The notes: generated from the sequence alone by a model not told the origin. 64,000 bases of DNA from Paralvinella palmiformis (GCA_025642065.1 JAODUP010000274.1:186001-250000), one strand, 5' to 3'; shown: positions 33,316 through 43,205, counted from the stretch's first letter. A program made the numbers and translations.

Positions 33316-33429
33316 CATTCCAAAACATTCAACTATAGACCTATGCACGAATATTATATCTCAGGGCGGCTCTTAAAATACACCCTCCCCCCGCTAAAAC
33401 ACCCCCCCCCCCCATACACATGATGACTG

Positions 33430-33530
33430 ATGGGACGTTGCGCCTCTCAGCATGGAAAGTCGCTTCTCTGGAATCAGTCCAGTGATTAATTGTCTTGAGG
33501 TGGTATTCATGATTCACGATTGTGAATCCT
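33430..33530 (+). repeat. Family C repeat, diverged copy
   Basis: CTCAGCATGGAAAGTCGC, TCTCTGGAATCAGTCC and AATTGTCTTGAGG align with the family C core. A C13 run precedes it. Confidence 0.6.
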
Positions 33531-33579
33531 TGTGCCATTGCCTCCTCTCACGCTCCCCCCTCTCTCTCACTTAAACACT

Positions 33580-33714
33580 TACGCACGCACGCACACGCAC
33601 ACAGAGCGGGAGAGAGGGGTTCTATCTGTCATATGTCTGAATCATGACTATCCCTATAACATCACAAAGACTGAATGCACACGCCCGCGCACACACACAC
33701 ACACGCGCGCACAC

Positions 33715-33745
<31 letters not shown>

Positions 33746-33747
33746 CC
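33580..33747. repeat. (CGCA)n, (CA)n and (GA)n tracts
   Basis: CGCA near 33582-33603, CA/GC at 33681-33718, GA at 33719-33745. Confidence 0.95.
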
Positions 33748-34195
33748 ATATAACTCTTCTAAGGGACCGACTAAATGCCACCTAATATTTCTCTCTTATA
33801 AAATATCCACATCTAGCCGTCAATTCCTTTGATGTTCTGACCTTGACGTCCACAGGTATGTTAAATTAATTCAAACCATTAAGTCTTCTAGTTGATGTAG
33901 AACAGAGGAAATCCGCCCCTAGGCCGGTGTGACGACGAATACATACACAACTCATTGCTGGGTTAATGTACTTAATTTAAACACAGTGGAAGGTCTGATT
34001 ACGCAGTTCGGGAGCCAGCGAGTGCTTCGCAAAGAGCAATAACGACAGTCGATTAAATGCCAGTCATTTGAATAGATTTGCATATTTGATTGGAGGTGAA
34101 GTGTTTTAATTCCCAGAGTAAACAAGTCGATTTTAGTGCCCTTTACTGCTGAGTTGTGGCACGTAGGTAAATCAGCGCACATTTTCAGCTGTCGT
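33748..34195. other. Spacer, no gene
   Basis: Unique sequence; nothing recognised. Confidence 0.5.
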
Positions 34196-34300
34196 GGAAC
34201 GCTGGCCAGCGGCGTGTTGGAGTAAAATACACCAGGTCTCGGGTTCGAATCTCACTCGGTCAGCTCGTCCATAGAACGTTCACCTGAAACTGACAAGTTG
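34196..34300 (+). mobile_element. tRNA-like SINE remnant
   Basis: GCTGGCCAGCGGCGTGTTGG (box A-like) and CGGGTTCGAATCTCAC (box B, 34250-34265). Confidence 0.55.
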
Positions 34301-34429
34301 GTACCGCGTGCATCCCGATTTGATGGAATAGCTATTAGCGAGAAGGGTAACATCCGGTATGCTCCCCGGGGAATTGAGGATGTGGTAGGATTGTACATGA
34401 AAACATCCATGAAGTCTGTTCAGAATCGA

Positions 34430-34815
34430 ATCTCCCTGTCGTTTCCTCTGTCAAGCCCTCTACCAATTCTTTTATCAGTAAACCGATCGGTTCCTCTATC
34501 AACCTCTCTACCTCTATCAGTAAACCGATCCTCTATCAACCTGTCTATCAGTTCCTCTTTCAGCCTCATCCTCTCGTCATCTCTAAGCCGCCGAGCCTAC
34601 CAGTTCCTCTGTTAGTTCCTCTTTCACTGTCAGCATCGCCACGAGTCCCTCATTCAAAATGAGGGACCATAGCTTCCCATTCAGCCCACCTCATCACCCT
34701 CCCTGTCGATTCCTCTTTCAGCCTCCCATCCCGTCCATCTCGGTAATAGTTCGTCAATCAGCCCGCCCACCGGTTCCTCTATCTATGCCTCAATCAGCCT
34801 CCTCTATCAGCTTTC
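34430..34815. repeat. Degenerate CCTCTATCAGC repeats
   Basis: CCTCTATCAG, CCTCTTTCAGCC and AGTTCCTCT recur at roughly 20-30-base intervals; a decayed pyrimidine-rich minisatellite. Confidence 0.7.
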
Positions 34816-35030
34816 CGTGTTCGTAGACCAGTGCTCGCTATAGGTAATAGATGGACTATTAGAGGTGATTAATGTCTGTTCTTGTTGTTGTCCTCTCTCT
34901 GGATCAGATCCCTGTTGGTGTCCGTAGCATTATGTTTAATTATAGAAAGGTCGTCGGTAATTGGAGTAAAAGTCGGATGTTTGTGACATCTCTCGGTGGG
35001 GGATGGGGGGGGGGTGGTTGGTGTCCTTAT
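34816..35030. other. Spacer with G runs
   Basis: A GGGGGATGGGGGGGGGG run near 34997-35014; otherwise unique. Confidence 0.5.
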
Positions 35031-35440
35031 GCCGTGGTTACGATATGTAGTGATGTCGATATTCGCTGGTGACGTTATGCGGTGGTGACGATTCGTAGTG
35101 GTGACGATATGTAATGGCGACGTTATGTGATGGCGATGATATGAGGCGGTGACGTTATGTAGTGTTTACTATACGTAGTGTTGACGATATGTAATAATGA
35201 CGATATGTAATAATGATGTTGCGTAGTATTGATGTTATGTAGTGGTGACTTGATGCAGTAGTGAGGTTACGCAGTGGTGACGATTTGTAAAAGTGACGAT
35301 TTGTAATAGTGACGATTTGTAATAGTTACGATTTGTAATAGTTACGATTTGTAATAGTTACGATTTGTAATAGTGGCGACGTTCTGTAGTAGTGACGTTA
35401 TGTATTGATGATTATATGTCGTTGTGACTTGAATATATAT
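35031..35440. repeat. 16-20-bp GTGACGATATGTA minisatellite
   Basis: Diverged units upstream become clean 16-bp units (TAGTTACGATTTGTAA) at about 35288-35372. Confidence 0.85.
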
Positions 35441-35446
35441 ATAATA

Positions 35447-35495
35447 TGACGGTCACGTTATTTAGTGACGTCACGTTATTTAGTGACGTCATTAT
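35447..35495. promoter_or_regulatory. Duplicated CRE palindrome
   Basis: An 18-bp direct duplication, each unit carrying TGACGTCA (35466-35473 and 35484-35491). This is the full CREB/ATF palindrome; function is inference. Confidence 0.45.
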
Positions 35496-35575
35496 ATAAC
35501 TGTTGATGTTTTATTCGGGTTTTTCCTGATAATATTTAGCGACTAAGGGAGAAGGGACTGTTGAGATATTACCCC

Positions 35576-35690
35576 TGTCTCAGCATGAAAAAGTGGCAAG
35601 TCTGGATTCAGTACCCTGAAGAATCGTCCAGAGTTTGAATTCACGCTTTAAGATTTGTTGTGCCGGTACCTTTTTCTACCCGGCTAGAAC
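35576..35690 (+). repeat. Family C repeat, copy d
   Basis: TCTCAGCATGAAAAAGTGGC, CTGGATTCAGTACCCTGAAG, AATCGTCCAGAGTTTGAATT; it ends at CGGCTAGAACACGCACGC and passes into a (GCAC)n tract. Confidence 0.8.
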
Positions 35691-35850
35691 ACGCACGCAT
35701 GCACGCATGCATGCACACGCGCGCACAGACACACACCACACACATCTACAATTCCAAGTTGCTAGAAACAGAGCGTTCCAATATGTGTGTGTGTGTGCGC
35801 GCGCGCGCGCGCGCGTTTGTTTGTGTGTGTGTGTGTCAACGTCGACGTTC
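35691..35850. repeat. (GCAC)n, (CA)n and (TG)n(GC)n(TG)n tracts
   Basis: CA-type repeats at 35691-35742 and TG/GC at 35783-35836 on opposite sides of a short spacer. Confidence 0.93.
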
Positions 35851-35956
35851 GACGGCAGACACCCGTCTCTGCTCTCGAAGTCGGAGATCTTTCATTGTCG
35901 TACGGAGCTTCACACGTCATTGTGGACCGGAAGGCACTCCTATTGACTGTCCTCAA

Positions 35957-36030
35957 AATGTCCTCAACACAATACACAACACAATACACAACACAATACA
36001 CAACACAATACACAACACAATACACAACAT
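35957..36030. repeat. 12-bp ACACAATACACA array
   Basis: About six exact 12-bp units. Confidence 0.95.
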
Positions 36031-36283
36031 AATTACAGACACACAACGAGTACAACAATCTAAAAGACAATACGAAAAGGCAGAAAATCAAGAAAACGAA
36101 ATAAAAATGACGTCAATTTTTATGATAGATAATTTAAACGATAAAACATGATTCATGTCTGTGTTATCTCAGGTGTAAATATTCAATTACAGACGAAAGT
36201 AACCGTCTCACATTTTAACCAGGATTTTGGTCTGCAATCAGATTTATGTCATATGTTTTTTTGGCAGGAAAACCTAATCTGTG
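36031..36283. other. Spacer, no gene
   Basis: A-rich unique sequence; no gene. Confidence 0.5.
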
Positions 36284-36351
36284 TGTGCTTGCGTGCGTGC
36301 GTGCGTGTGTGCGTGTGTGCGTGTGTGCGTGCGTGCGTGTGTGCGTGCGTG
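36284..36351. repeat. (GTGC)n/(GT)n tract
   Basis: GTGCGTGC-type repeats abutting the 5' end of family C copy e. Confidence 0.95.
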
Positions 36352-36482
36352 ACTGGTGAGACATTACACATGTCTCAGCAAGAAAAGTCGCCACTCTGGA
36401 TTCAGTCCCCTGAAGAAACGTCCAGAGTTTGAATTCACGGTTCGAGATTCTCTGTGCCTGTGCCTTATTATACACAGCTAAA

Positions 36483-36486
<4 letters not shown>
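36352..36486 (+). repeat. Family C repeat, best copy (e)
   Basis: Starts GACTGGTGAGACATTACACA. GAGACAT and ATGTCTC form a perfect 7-bp stem with a 5-nt loop. It continues CAGCAAGAAAAGTCGCC, CTGGATTCAGTCCCCTGAAG, AAACGTCCAGAGTTTGAATT and ends TTATACACAGCTAAAACACA in a (CA)n(GA)n tract (36482-36520). No box A/B and no coding capacity. It is possibly a non-autonomous Helitron-like or MITE element; this is inference. Confidence 0.82.

Positions 36487-36523
<37 letters not shown>
36487..36523. repeat. (CA)n(GA)n microsatellite
   Basis: Direct extension of the family C 3' end. Confidence 0.96.
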
Positions 36524-36524
<1 letters not shown>

Positions 36525-36950
36525 GGTATATACGGTTTTGTATATAGAATTTGTATATATTATGTTTTGTCTTGTTGACCTGACAGAATGTCACATCGAG
36601 AGATTTAAGCCATCTGAAGTACGTTTGCTGTATTCGCTGACGTTATTCTATGTTGTGTTGTGTTAAGAGCGATGACTAAATATTATAATTTATACTCAAG
36701 TATTGTCAGTTTGTTGATGATGGTAGGTCTGATATGATTGTTTATACGACAGATGGCGCTCTTTGTGTGAGATTGTTTTAAGAAAAATGTCTGACGGTGA
36801 AATGTAGACGATGTTCGCTTGGTTGATTTTGGTAATGGTGGTGGTAGTGGTGATGGTAGTGGTGATGGTAGTGGTGTTGTGGCTTATCTTCTGACTTTGG
36901 TAATGATGATGTTATTTTTCTTGATACACTGACTAATATCTTTGTTTGGT

Positions 36951-36952
<2 letters not shown>
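36524..36952. other. Spacer with GATGGTAGTG repeats
   Basis: A 12-bp GGTGGTAGTGGTGAT-like tandem at about 36829-36882. Otherwise unique AT-rich sequence. Confidence 0.6.
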
Positions 36953-36992
<40 letters not shown>

Positions 36993-37112
36993 CCTTCCCC
37001 CTCTCTCCCTCTCCCCCCTCTCCCCCTCTCCCCCACCCCCTCTCTCTCTGCTCTCTCCCTTGCCACCCCCTCTCCCCCCTCTCTCTCTCGCCTATCCCCC
37101 CCTCTCTCAATC
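36953..37112. repeat. Long polypyrimidine tract
   Basis: About 160 bases almost wholly C and T: (CT)n, then CCCTCTCTC/CCCCCTCTC blocks. Only a few purines interrupt it. It is triplex-capable. Confidence 0.97.
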
Positions 37113-37685
37113 TTGTATTTCTACACGCGTGTACCCGCATGTGCGATTGCGTGCGTGAGGAATTACGATTATATAATCAAAAGTAAGCTATCATATCTAT
37201 TGAAGTCCCCCAGACAGATACTCTGTGTTAACCTCGATCTGGAGATCTGATATAGTGTAACGTATCTGTGTACGTGCGTACGTGCATGCTCGCGTACGTG
37301 TATATAGGTGTGTGCGCGTGTGCGCGTGTGTGTGTGTGTGTGTGAATGTGTGTGTGGTAAGTCACAAAGTTAATGACATGTCACAACAATTTAGAAGGTC
37401 AACACTGACATTTCAGTTAAATCGCATACGTTATACACTTGGAGAGAGGGACAGTTACATTAGATCGGTGATGGTAGGTAGTAGTCAGTGGGTGGCTAAT
37501 GGGTAGTGTGGGTGGTGTTCTGTTGGGAGGTTCTGAGAGATGTAGTCCCGTATACAATGACCATTATTTCGGAGTATCCGTGAAGTGTCTTAAGTGCCGA
37601 AATTTCGTTTAGTCTTAACGAGTGAGGCGTGTTATATGGTACCACTTATTGAGTGGACAGGCCACACACACATGAGGGGAAAGGA

Positions 37686-37688
<3 letters not shown>
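37113..37688. other. Spacer with (TG)n tract
   Basis: GTGCGTACGTGC and TG repeats at 37265-37354; otherwise unique, no gene. Confidence 0.5.
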
Positions 37689-37719
<31 letters not shown>

Positions 37720-37790
37720 TTCTCGCTCTCTCTCTCTCTACTTCTCTCTGTGTGTGCGTGTGTGTACGTGTGCGTGCGTGTATTCCCATC
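37689..37790. repeat. (TA)n(CT)n(TG)n tracts
   Basis: TA at 37690-37717, CT to about 37750, GTGCGTG to 37782. Confidence 0.95.
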
Positions 37791-38171
37791 TTTTAACACC
37801 GACAATTGAAATCAATCACTACCTGTCCCATCTCTCTCCTATTCACCATTTTACGGCTGCCCCACAACACTAACGCCGTCCTTCATCTTGTGATTAAAAA
37901 CAATATCACCGTCTAGAGAGCCGACCTCTGTACATTATCTCCACAATGGTCTGGTTGCTGAAGGTTTGATGTCTGTACAAAGGCTACATTGTTAAACCAG
38001 GGACACACGCAGCAGCCTCGAGGCCCACTCTGGACACTGTGTCGAAGGCTTTCTCTCTCTCTCTGTGTTCACTCTGCACTGTGTCAACGGCTTGTTTGAT
38101 GTACACTGGACAGGACTTGTCATTGGTTCTAAACAATGAATGTTGTATGGCGGCCAGCATGTGTATTTTAA

Positions 38172-38175
<4 letters not shown>
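37791..38175. other. Spacer, no gene
   Basis: CACTGTGTCAACGGCTT / CACTGTGTCGAAGGCTT is duplicated about 45 bases apart (near 38035 and 38080). No gene. Confidence 0.45.
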
Positions 38176-38222
<47 letters not shown>

Positions 38223-38262
38223 CGTATATATATTATGTGTGTGTATGTGTTTTATAAAGATA
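38176..38262. repeat. (TG)n(GC)n(TA)n(TG)n tract
   Basis: About 19 TG units, then CG, TA and TG blocks. Confidence 0.96.
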
Positions 38263-38488
38263 TTTAAGGCGCTGGCACAGGTGTTATACTTTCATTCAAA
38301 CAACAATTATAACCCCAGGATGCATATAGAAACACACAGGCACAGAACATCAACATATCTAAACATCCGTTGAGACCTCTCCCTCCTTAAATCTAAACAT
38401 AAATATGTGTGTGTGTTTTACATATAATAAAGGCTTGGGCACAGATTTTCGTCATGTTTCTAAATGATCGCTACCTGAATAGAAAACA

Positions 38489-38536
<48 letters not shown>
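38263..38536. repeat. Spacer and (TA)n tract
   Basis: Unique sequence, a short TG near 38407, then (TA)n at 38492-38534. Confidence 0.8.
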
Positions 38537-38751
38537 TGAGACCAATGCTTATACTGAAATGTAGCTGTAATTCTATTACTTCAGAGGAAAGCAGCAGCGA
38601 TGGCAGATATTTCACTGAACCGAAAATAGCACGACAAGTTTCGGTTGTAAAAAGCTTTTTTTCAGTTGCATGTGCCTTATTGTTGTCCGCCTAATGACTA
38701 CCCTAATATACCATAATTATGATATGAACATAAGAGAATGTTTGTTATTAA

Positions 38752-39069
38752 ATGTTACTGTGCTTTGTGAATCATCCATCCTTGCCGACCAAAAAACATT
38801 ATCAGTTCGTGAATAAGCGTGTAAACATGGTGAGCACTTGTTCGTACCGAGTTGAAACATGCGACCTTTACCAGACGGTAGACCTGGGGCAATTTATATT
38901 AAAGCTTTATGGGCGTATTAACTTAAAAAAACCTCTTCTTTGCTGTAAAGATTGTCCGTATGATGTCAGAGACCAGAGTGGCAGTTTCAAAATACGATTC
39001 TTTCAGGCTGGGGTATATTTTGGGGACTTCTTATATGGAAGTGTGTGTGTGTATGTGTGTGTATGTTAG
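38752..39069 (+). other. Unrecognised open frame (105 codons)
   Basis: An ATG-initiated frame of mixed composition with six cysteines spread through residues 30-70 (TCSYRVETCDLYQ, LLCCKDCPYDV), ending in a (GT)n-derived tail and a stop, so the natural 3' end may be lost. I do not recognise it. It could be an exon or an old element fragment, or it may be open by chance. No splice or promoter context supports it. Confidence 0.2.
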
Positions 39070-39228
39070 AGGGGGGGGGGGCGAGTTTCGGCCCGTTCTG
39101 TTACGTAACCAATAGGGGCCAGACCTTAGCATTGCTTTATTAATAAACACAAAATATGATATTCATCTTTTTTTTTTTAAACAGAGTTAACACCCAACCA
39201 CAGTTTAGCCCTTGTAATAGATTACAGC
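39070..39228. other. Spacer with G and T runs
   Basis: G10 near 39071 and T10 near 39169. No gene. Confidence 0.5.
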
Positions 39229-39345
39229 CTCTATGGCATAGTTGATGAGACTAAGAGTGTGGGACTTTCTTATACTCATGGTCATACTGTGGAGGAGGTC
39301 GGAAGTTCGAATTCCAACCGTGGCACTATGGCATAGGAGGAGTTT
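39229..39345 (+). mobile_element. tRNA-like SINE remnant
   Basis: TATGGCATAGTTGATGAGAC (box A-like) and GGAAGTTCGAATTCC (box B-like, from about 39301). Confidence 0.5.
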
Positions 39346-39422
39346 GTTCCTCCAACCAGGCAACTGGCAGCGTTTTCTCCGCCGAATATGACATACGTTG
39401 TTAATTCTAAATTCGTTTAGAA

Positions 39423-39644
39423 TTAGTCCCCGTCGTGAAGCAGCAAATTACAGACCATATCCTTATAATGGGACACCAGGAGAGCAAGTCTGTGTTCCTC
39501 TTGTGCACCATCTCTGCCGTCTGACTCCTGAATCGCCGGACTGAAGTGGATGTTAAAGTCTCCACCGAGAACGTAAAACACTCGATTAGAAACCTTAAGC
39601 TCGGCTCCAGCATCTCCGTGTCGACGGATGGGAATTCTTACGGC
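39423..39644 (-). pseudogene. AP-endonuclease-like LINE fragment (inverted)
   Basis: A 73-codon open stretch on the minus strand with no start of its own. Its middle reads VFYVLGGDFNIHFS; GGDFN (39552-39566) is the conserved core motif of the apurinic endonuclease domain of non-LTR retrotransposons. Only the part around this motif remains; catalytic residues upstream and downstream are not present. It lies head to head with the reverse transcriptase remnant starting at 39692, so either it is a separate insertion or it is the inverted 5' part of the same LINE. The domain call rests on one motif plus its context, so moderate confidence only. Confidence 0.5.
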
Positions 39645-39691
39645 TTACACCAACGACATAATGTTACCGATGTTCATCAAACATACTATAC

Positions 39692-40946
39692 ACTTTTGAC
39701 ACCATTGATTATTCTGTTCTTCTAGATCGCTTCTCTGATTGGTATGGCACATCAAGCGCAGCACTCACTTGGATACGCTCCTTCTTAATAAATAGGTTTC
39801 AATCAATAAAAATAAGAAAATGTTTTTCAAAGGCAGCGCCTTTGTTTTGCGGTGTTCCTCAGGGCTCTGTTCTTGGACCACTACTGTTTGCTTTGTATAC
39901 CTCAGCACTAAGCTCACTTTTTCACAGCCACAACTAAGACCATCATTTATATGCAGATGACACCCAAGTATACATATCTTTATCTACAGCAGACACTGAT
40001 GTTTCCTTAAACAACTTGGCGACTGTCTCAGTGATATCTCTGGCTGGATGACAAACAATAAACTTGGGTTAAAGCCAACAAAACAGATTTCATCATTATA
40101 GGTACATCCAGACAAGGCAGCAAACTTATTCATTTCTTCCCTACGAACATCCTTAGTCATAGCATCATCCCATCAGATACTGTACCTAATCTTGGTGTTA
40201 CATTTGATAGCGATTTTAATTTCAGAAGGCATATTTCTCTGACATGTCGCTCCTGCTTCTATCATATTCGTGACCTTCGCCGTATTCGGGGCTATATTTC
40301 TCTTTCAGTCGTCAAAACCATTGCTACGGCCCTCATTACTAGTAGGCTTGATTACTGCAACTCTCTTCTTTATAGCATTGCATCTAAGGATATTCTAAAA
40401 CTTCAGTGTGTTCAAAACTGCTTAGCTATAGGGTTGTCACACCGTCTCCCCAGTTTTCTCATTCTGTCCCACTTCTAAATTCTCTTCACTCGCTTCCTGC
40501 TCAATCTTGCATCATTTTCAAACTCAGTACCATCGCCTATCAAACTCTTTCTTCTGGAGAACCTACATATATCTATTTTCCATGCTTTCTTTACCACCCA
40601 AGCCCAGAGAACTCCGTTCATCTGGTTTTCATTTGTTGTCTGTTCCCAGGGTTAAAACTCATGCTCGGACTCGTGCTTTTTCAGTTGCTGTCCCTATTCT
40701 TTGGCATTCACTCGCTGAACATGTTAAGTCATCAAATATTTCTTTCCGTCACCATTTGAAAACTCACCTCTTCAGACTCGCTTATCCTTCCCAAGTTTCC
40801 TTCCCATCTGATCATTGTTGATGAACTTTGCATCTTAACCGGACTATGAGTTTGCCCAACCCCTGTACTAGGTGCGTCACTGACACTCGATTCTTTTCGG
40901 GGATATTGACGCTATAGAAGTTTTGTAATTATTATTATTTTTAGTC
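39692..40946 (+). pseudogene. Decayed CR1/L2-type LINE reverse transcriptase
   Basis: A 5'-truncated non-LTR retrotransposon ORF2 remnant. In order: FDTIDYSVLLDRF (palm start), GVPQGSVLGPLLF (39851-39889), HHLYADDTQVYIS (39941-39979, the YADD catalytic box), then a GWMTNNKLGL block, SRLDYCNSLLY, and a C-terminal PRELRSSGFHLLSVPR...HLKTHLFRLAYPS block typical of CR1/L2 proteins. It is inactive: an in-frame TAA at 39935-39937 and at least four frame changes (near 40012, 40073, 40470-40510 and before 40600). The 3' UTR ends GACGCTATAGAAG..TTGTAATTATTATTATT, the usual short-repeat tail of the CR1/L2 group. No target duplication was identified. Confidence 0.93.
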
Positions 40947-41101
40947 ATATATCAGTAGAAAAACTGATGCCGAAGCACACCTGGAATTTACTGATTCCTA
41001 GTTCAGCCGTGAAACAGACACGGGCTTATAAAAGGACATGATATGTTAGAGCCTACTTCGTGCTGCTGCACTGTCCGATGAGTTATTGTTGAAGGTCGTC
41101 G

Positions 41102-41170
<69 letters not shown>

Positions 41171-41325
41171 GACTACCTCCCTGGACCATCTCACTAACTG
41201 CCGCAGCAACATCAGTTACAAAGCTAATGAAGAAATAAATCTACGCTGCCATTAGCAGAGCAACATTATATAAATAAATCTATAACACTAAAAGCATCTT
41301 TATATATTAGTTTTTTTGGTTAAAT
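40947..41325. repeat. Spacer with (TA)n tract
   Basis: Unique sequence plus a pure (TA)n at 41105-41166, one of the longest in the window. No gene. Confidence 0.85.
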
Positions 41326-41658
41326 ATGAAGTCTAAACCGAATGTGTACGCTCTCCATATTTACAGGCGAATGAGTAAATGGTCAAAATTTAAAGTACCA
41401 GCCTCAAAGTACCCGCACTTTAAACGCCTTGCCTATCTCTGGCCCAAGGACATACGCTGGTATAGATGTAGCCGCCCTAAGCTACCCGAGTACGTCTATA
41501 TACATCTCTCCTCTGTGCATAGAAACAGACCGTCCGGCATATTGTTTAGGTATCCATGGAATGGTGGGCGTGTACGAGAAAGGTCAAGGCCGATTATAGC
41601 TCGTCTTTCGTATAATTGCCACGTTATGGGTTTTAATTACCTGACAGACGGCAGATGA
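41326..41658 (+). CDS. Hypothetical basic open frame (110 codons)
   Basis: ATG-to-stop frame with no simple repeats. The product would be basic and aromatic-rich (many Arg, Lys, Tyr and Trp: for example YRRMSKWSKFKVP near residue 13, LWPKDIRWYRCSRP near 38, and RVRERSRPIIARLSYN near 81). No signal peptide, membrane segment or known domain is evident. It lies between a long (TA)n (41105-41166) and another (TA)n (41753-41795), 380 bases after the LINE. It could be a small gene, an exon of one, or an old element fragment. I do not recognise it; chance openness is the main alternative. Confidence 0.25.
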   Translation: MKSKPNVYALHIYRRMSKWSKFKVPASKYPHFKRLAYLWPKDIRWYRCSRPKLPEYVYIHLSSVHRNRPSGILFRYPWNGGRVRERSRPIIARLSYNCHVMGFNYLTDGR

Positions 41659-41750
41659 ATAATAGACAAGACAATGTCGTCTTCTGGCGTCTAGGTGTTT
41701 GATTGTTATCTTATCACGTAATAGTCTGCTGACGAGAAAGGTGTATTATG

Positions 41751-41797
<47 letters not shown>

Positions 41798-41956
41798 ATG
41801 GAAATATGTGAAGATGTGTCTGGCTGTCTTATCTATGGCTGAGTGAGATAATGATTCTCTTATGTGTTGTTGTTATTGTTGTTGTTGTGGAGAAAAACAT
41901 GGGAGATGTAATCTGTTTTCAAATATCTGACAATTCGATGTTCTACACACGCGCAC
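41659..41956. repeat. Spacer with (TA)n and (GTT)n tracts
   Basis: TA at 41753-41795 and GTT at about 41866-41888. No gene. Confidence 0.8.
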
Positions 41957-42070
41957 ACATTACAAATGTCTCAGCAAGAAAAGTCCCCTGAAGAAACGTC
42001 CATAGTTTGAATTCACGTTTCGAGATTCTCTGTACCTGTGGCTTATTATACACAGCTATAATATACATAC
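41957..42070 (+). repeat. Family C repeat, copy f (internal deletion)
   Basis: ACAAATGTCTCAGCAAGAAA joins directly to AGTCCCCTGAAGAAACG, so the CGCCACTCTGGATTC part is missing relative to 36352-36486. It ends ATACACAGCTATAATATACA and passes into GC/CA repeats. Confidence 0.8.
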
Positions 42071-42262
42071 GCGCGCTCGCACACACACACAGACTCACCT
42101 TGTTAACTGGGCCTACTCTGTCAAGTGGGGTGCTAAATCCCCAGAAAACGAAAACAAATTTCTATGACATTGCTCTGACTTTAGATGTCACTGTAAATCC
42201 TTTTGGATGTCATCCATCCATACATCAATCCACCCATCCGTCCGTCCGTCCGTCCGTCCGTT

Positions 42263-42305
<43 letters not shown>

Positions 42306-42489
42306 TTATACAACCGTTATTTTCTCTCTCAGCAAGTCATACTTCCTTACCCTTTCCCAATTTGTCCTTTTACCCATCAACTCCTTTCCTTCCATTTTCT
42401 GTCATTAAAGTCACCCCTGATGACCCCGGTAATAGTCCATTAAGCCCACAGGTAAACCAATAAACTTTATGTGCTAACAATGCCTTTAG
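42071..42489. repeat. (CA)n, (CGTC)n and (TA)n tracts with spacer
   Basis: CGCA/CA at 42071-42092, CATCCATCC and (CGTC)n at 42207-42261, TA at 42265-42301, then unique sequence. Confidence 0.85.
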
Positions 42490-42561
42490 TACGTGCGTGC
42501 GTGCGTGCGTGTGTGTGTGTTTGTGTGTGTATGTGTGTATGTATGTGTGTGTGTGTGTGGT

Positions 42562-42627
<66 letters not shown>
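42490..42627. repeat. Long (TG)n microsatellite
   Basis: GTGC start, interrupted TG, then about 30 uninterrupted TG units (42566-42627). Confidence 0.97.
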
Positions 42628-42920
42628 TATCGGCAGATCAGCAGCCATTATATCTCGGTTAGACCTCGGTGAGAGAAAGTAGTAATTCGAGATAACCGGC
42701 CGACGGGTGCTTTTTACGATGATTTCGATCGAGTTAACGAGCACAAGTTTATTTTGTGGTTTATGGAGAAGCTATTGGCTGGAGGCGGAGTTCTGGTAAT
42801 GAATAGTGGAGTTGTTCTGTGGTTTGGGGGGTTACCGTGTGTGACACCCTGTGTATGTGTGTGTGTTTTGGTCTTTACAACATCTGGAATGTTCATTAGG
42901 ATCATTGAAAGAGTAGGACC
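42628..42920. other. Spacer, no gene
   Basis: Unique sequence with a short TG tract near 42850-42866. Confidence 0.5.
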
Positions 42921-43050
42921 AGTGAGTGAGTGAGTGAGTGAGTGAGTGAGTGAGTGAGTGAGTGAGTGAGTGAGTGAGTGAGTGAGTGAGTGAGTGAGTG
43001 AGTGAGTGAGTGAGTGAGTGAGTGAGTGAGTGAGTGAGTGAGTGAGTGAG
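42921..43050. repeat. (GAGT)n array, ~32 units
   Basis: Uninterrupted AGTG repeats. The array abuts the 3' side of the minus-strand tRNA-like element at 43051-43205 and so looks like that element's (ACTC)n tail. Confidence 0.97.
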
Positions 43051-43205
43051 TTGTTTACTCTTGGCGCCGGTCTCACACGGTACATGTGGCCGAGGCTAGG
43101 GAAGTGAAATAATATTATTAAATACTCCGATAACACCTGGGTTTCTATCACACGACCTGGTTATTTCAGGTACAGTTCCTTATCAACTGCACTACAAGGA
43201 AGACT
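43051..43205 (-). mobile_element. tRNA-like SINE with (ACTC)n tail
   Basis: The minus strand has TAGTGCAGTTGATAAGG (box A-like) and a degraded box B near GTGATAGAAACCC. The body ends GGCGCCAAGAGTAAACAA and is followed by the 130-base tetranucleotide tail. Confidence 0.6.
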
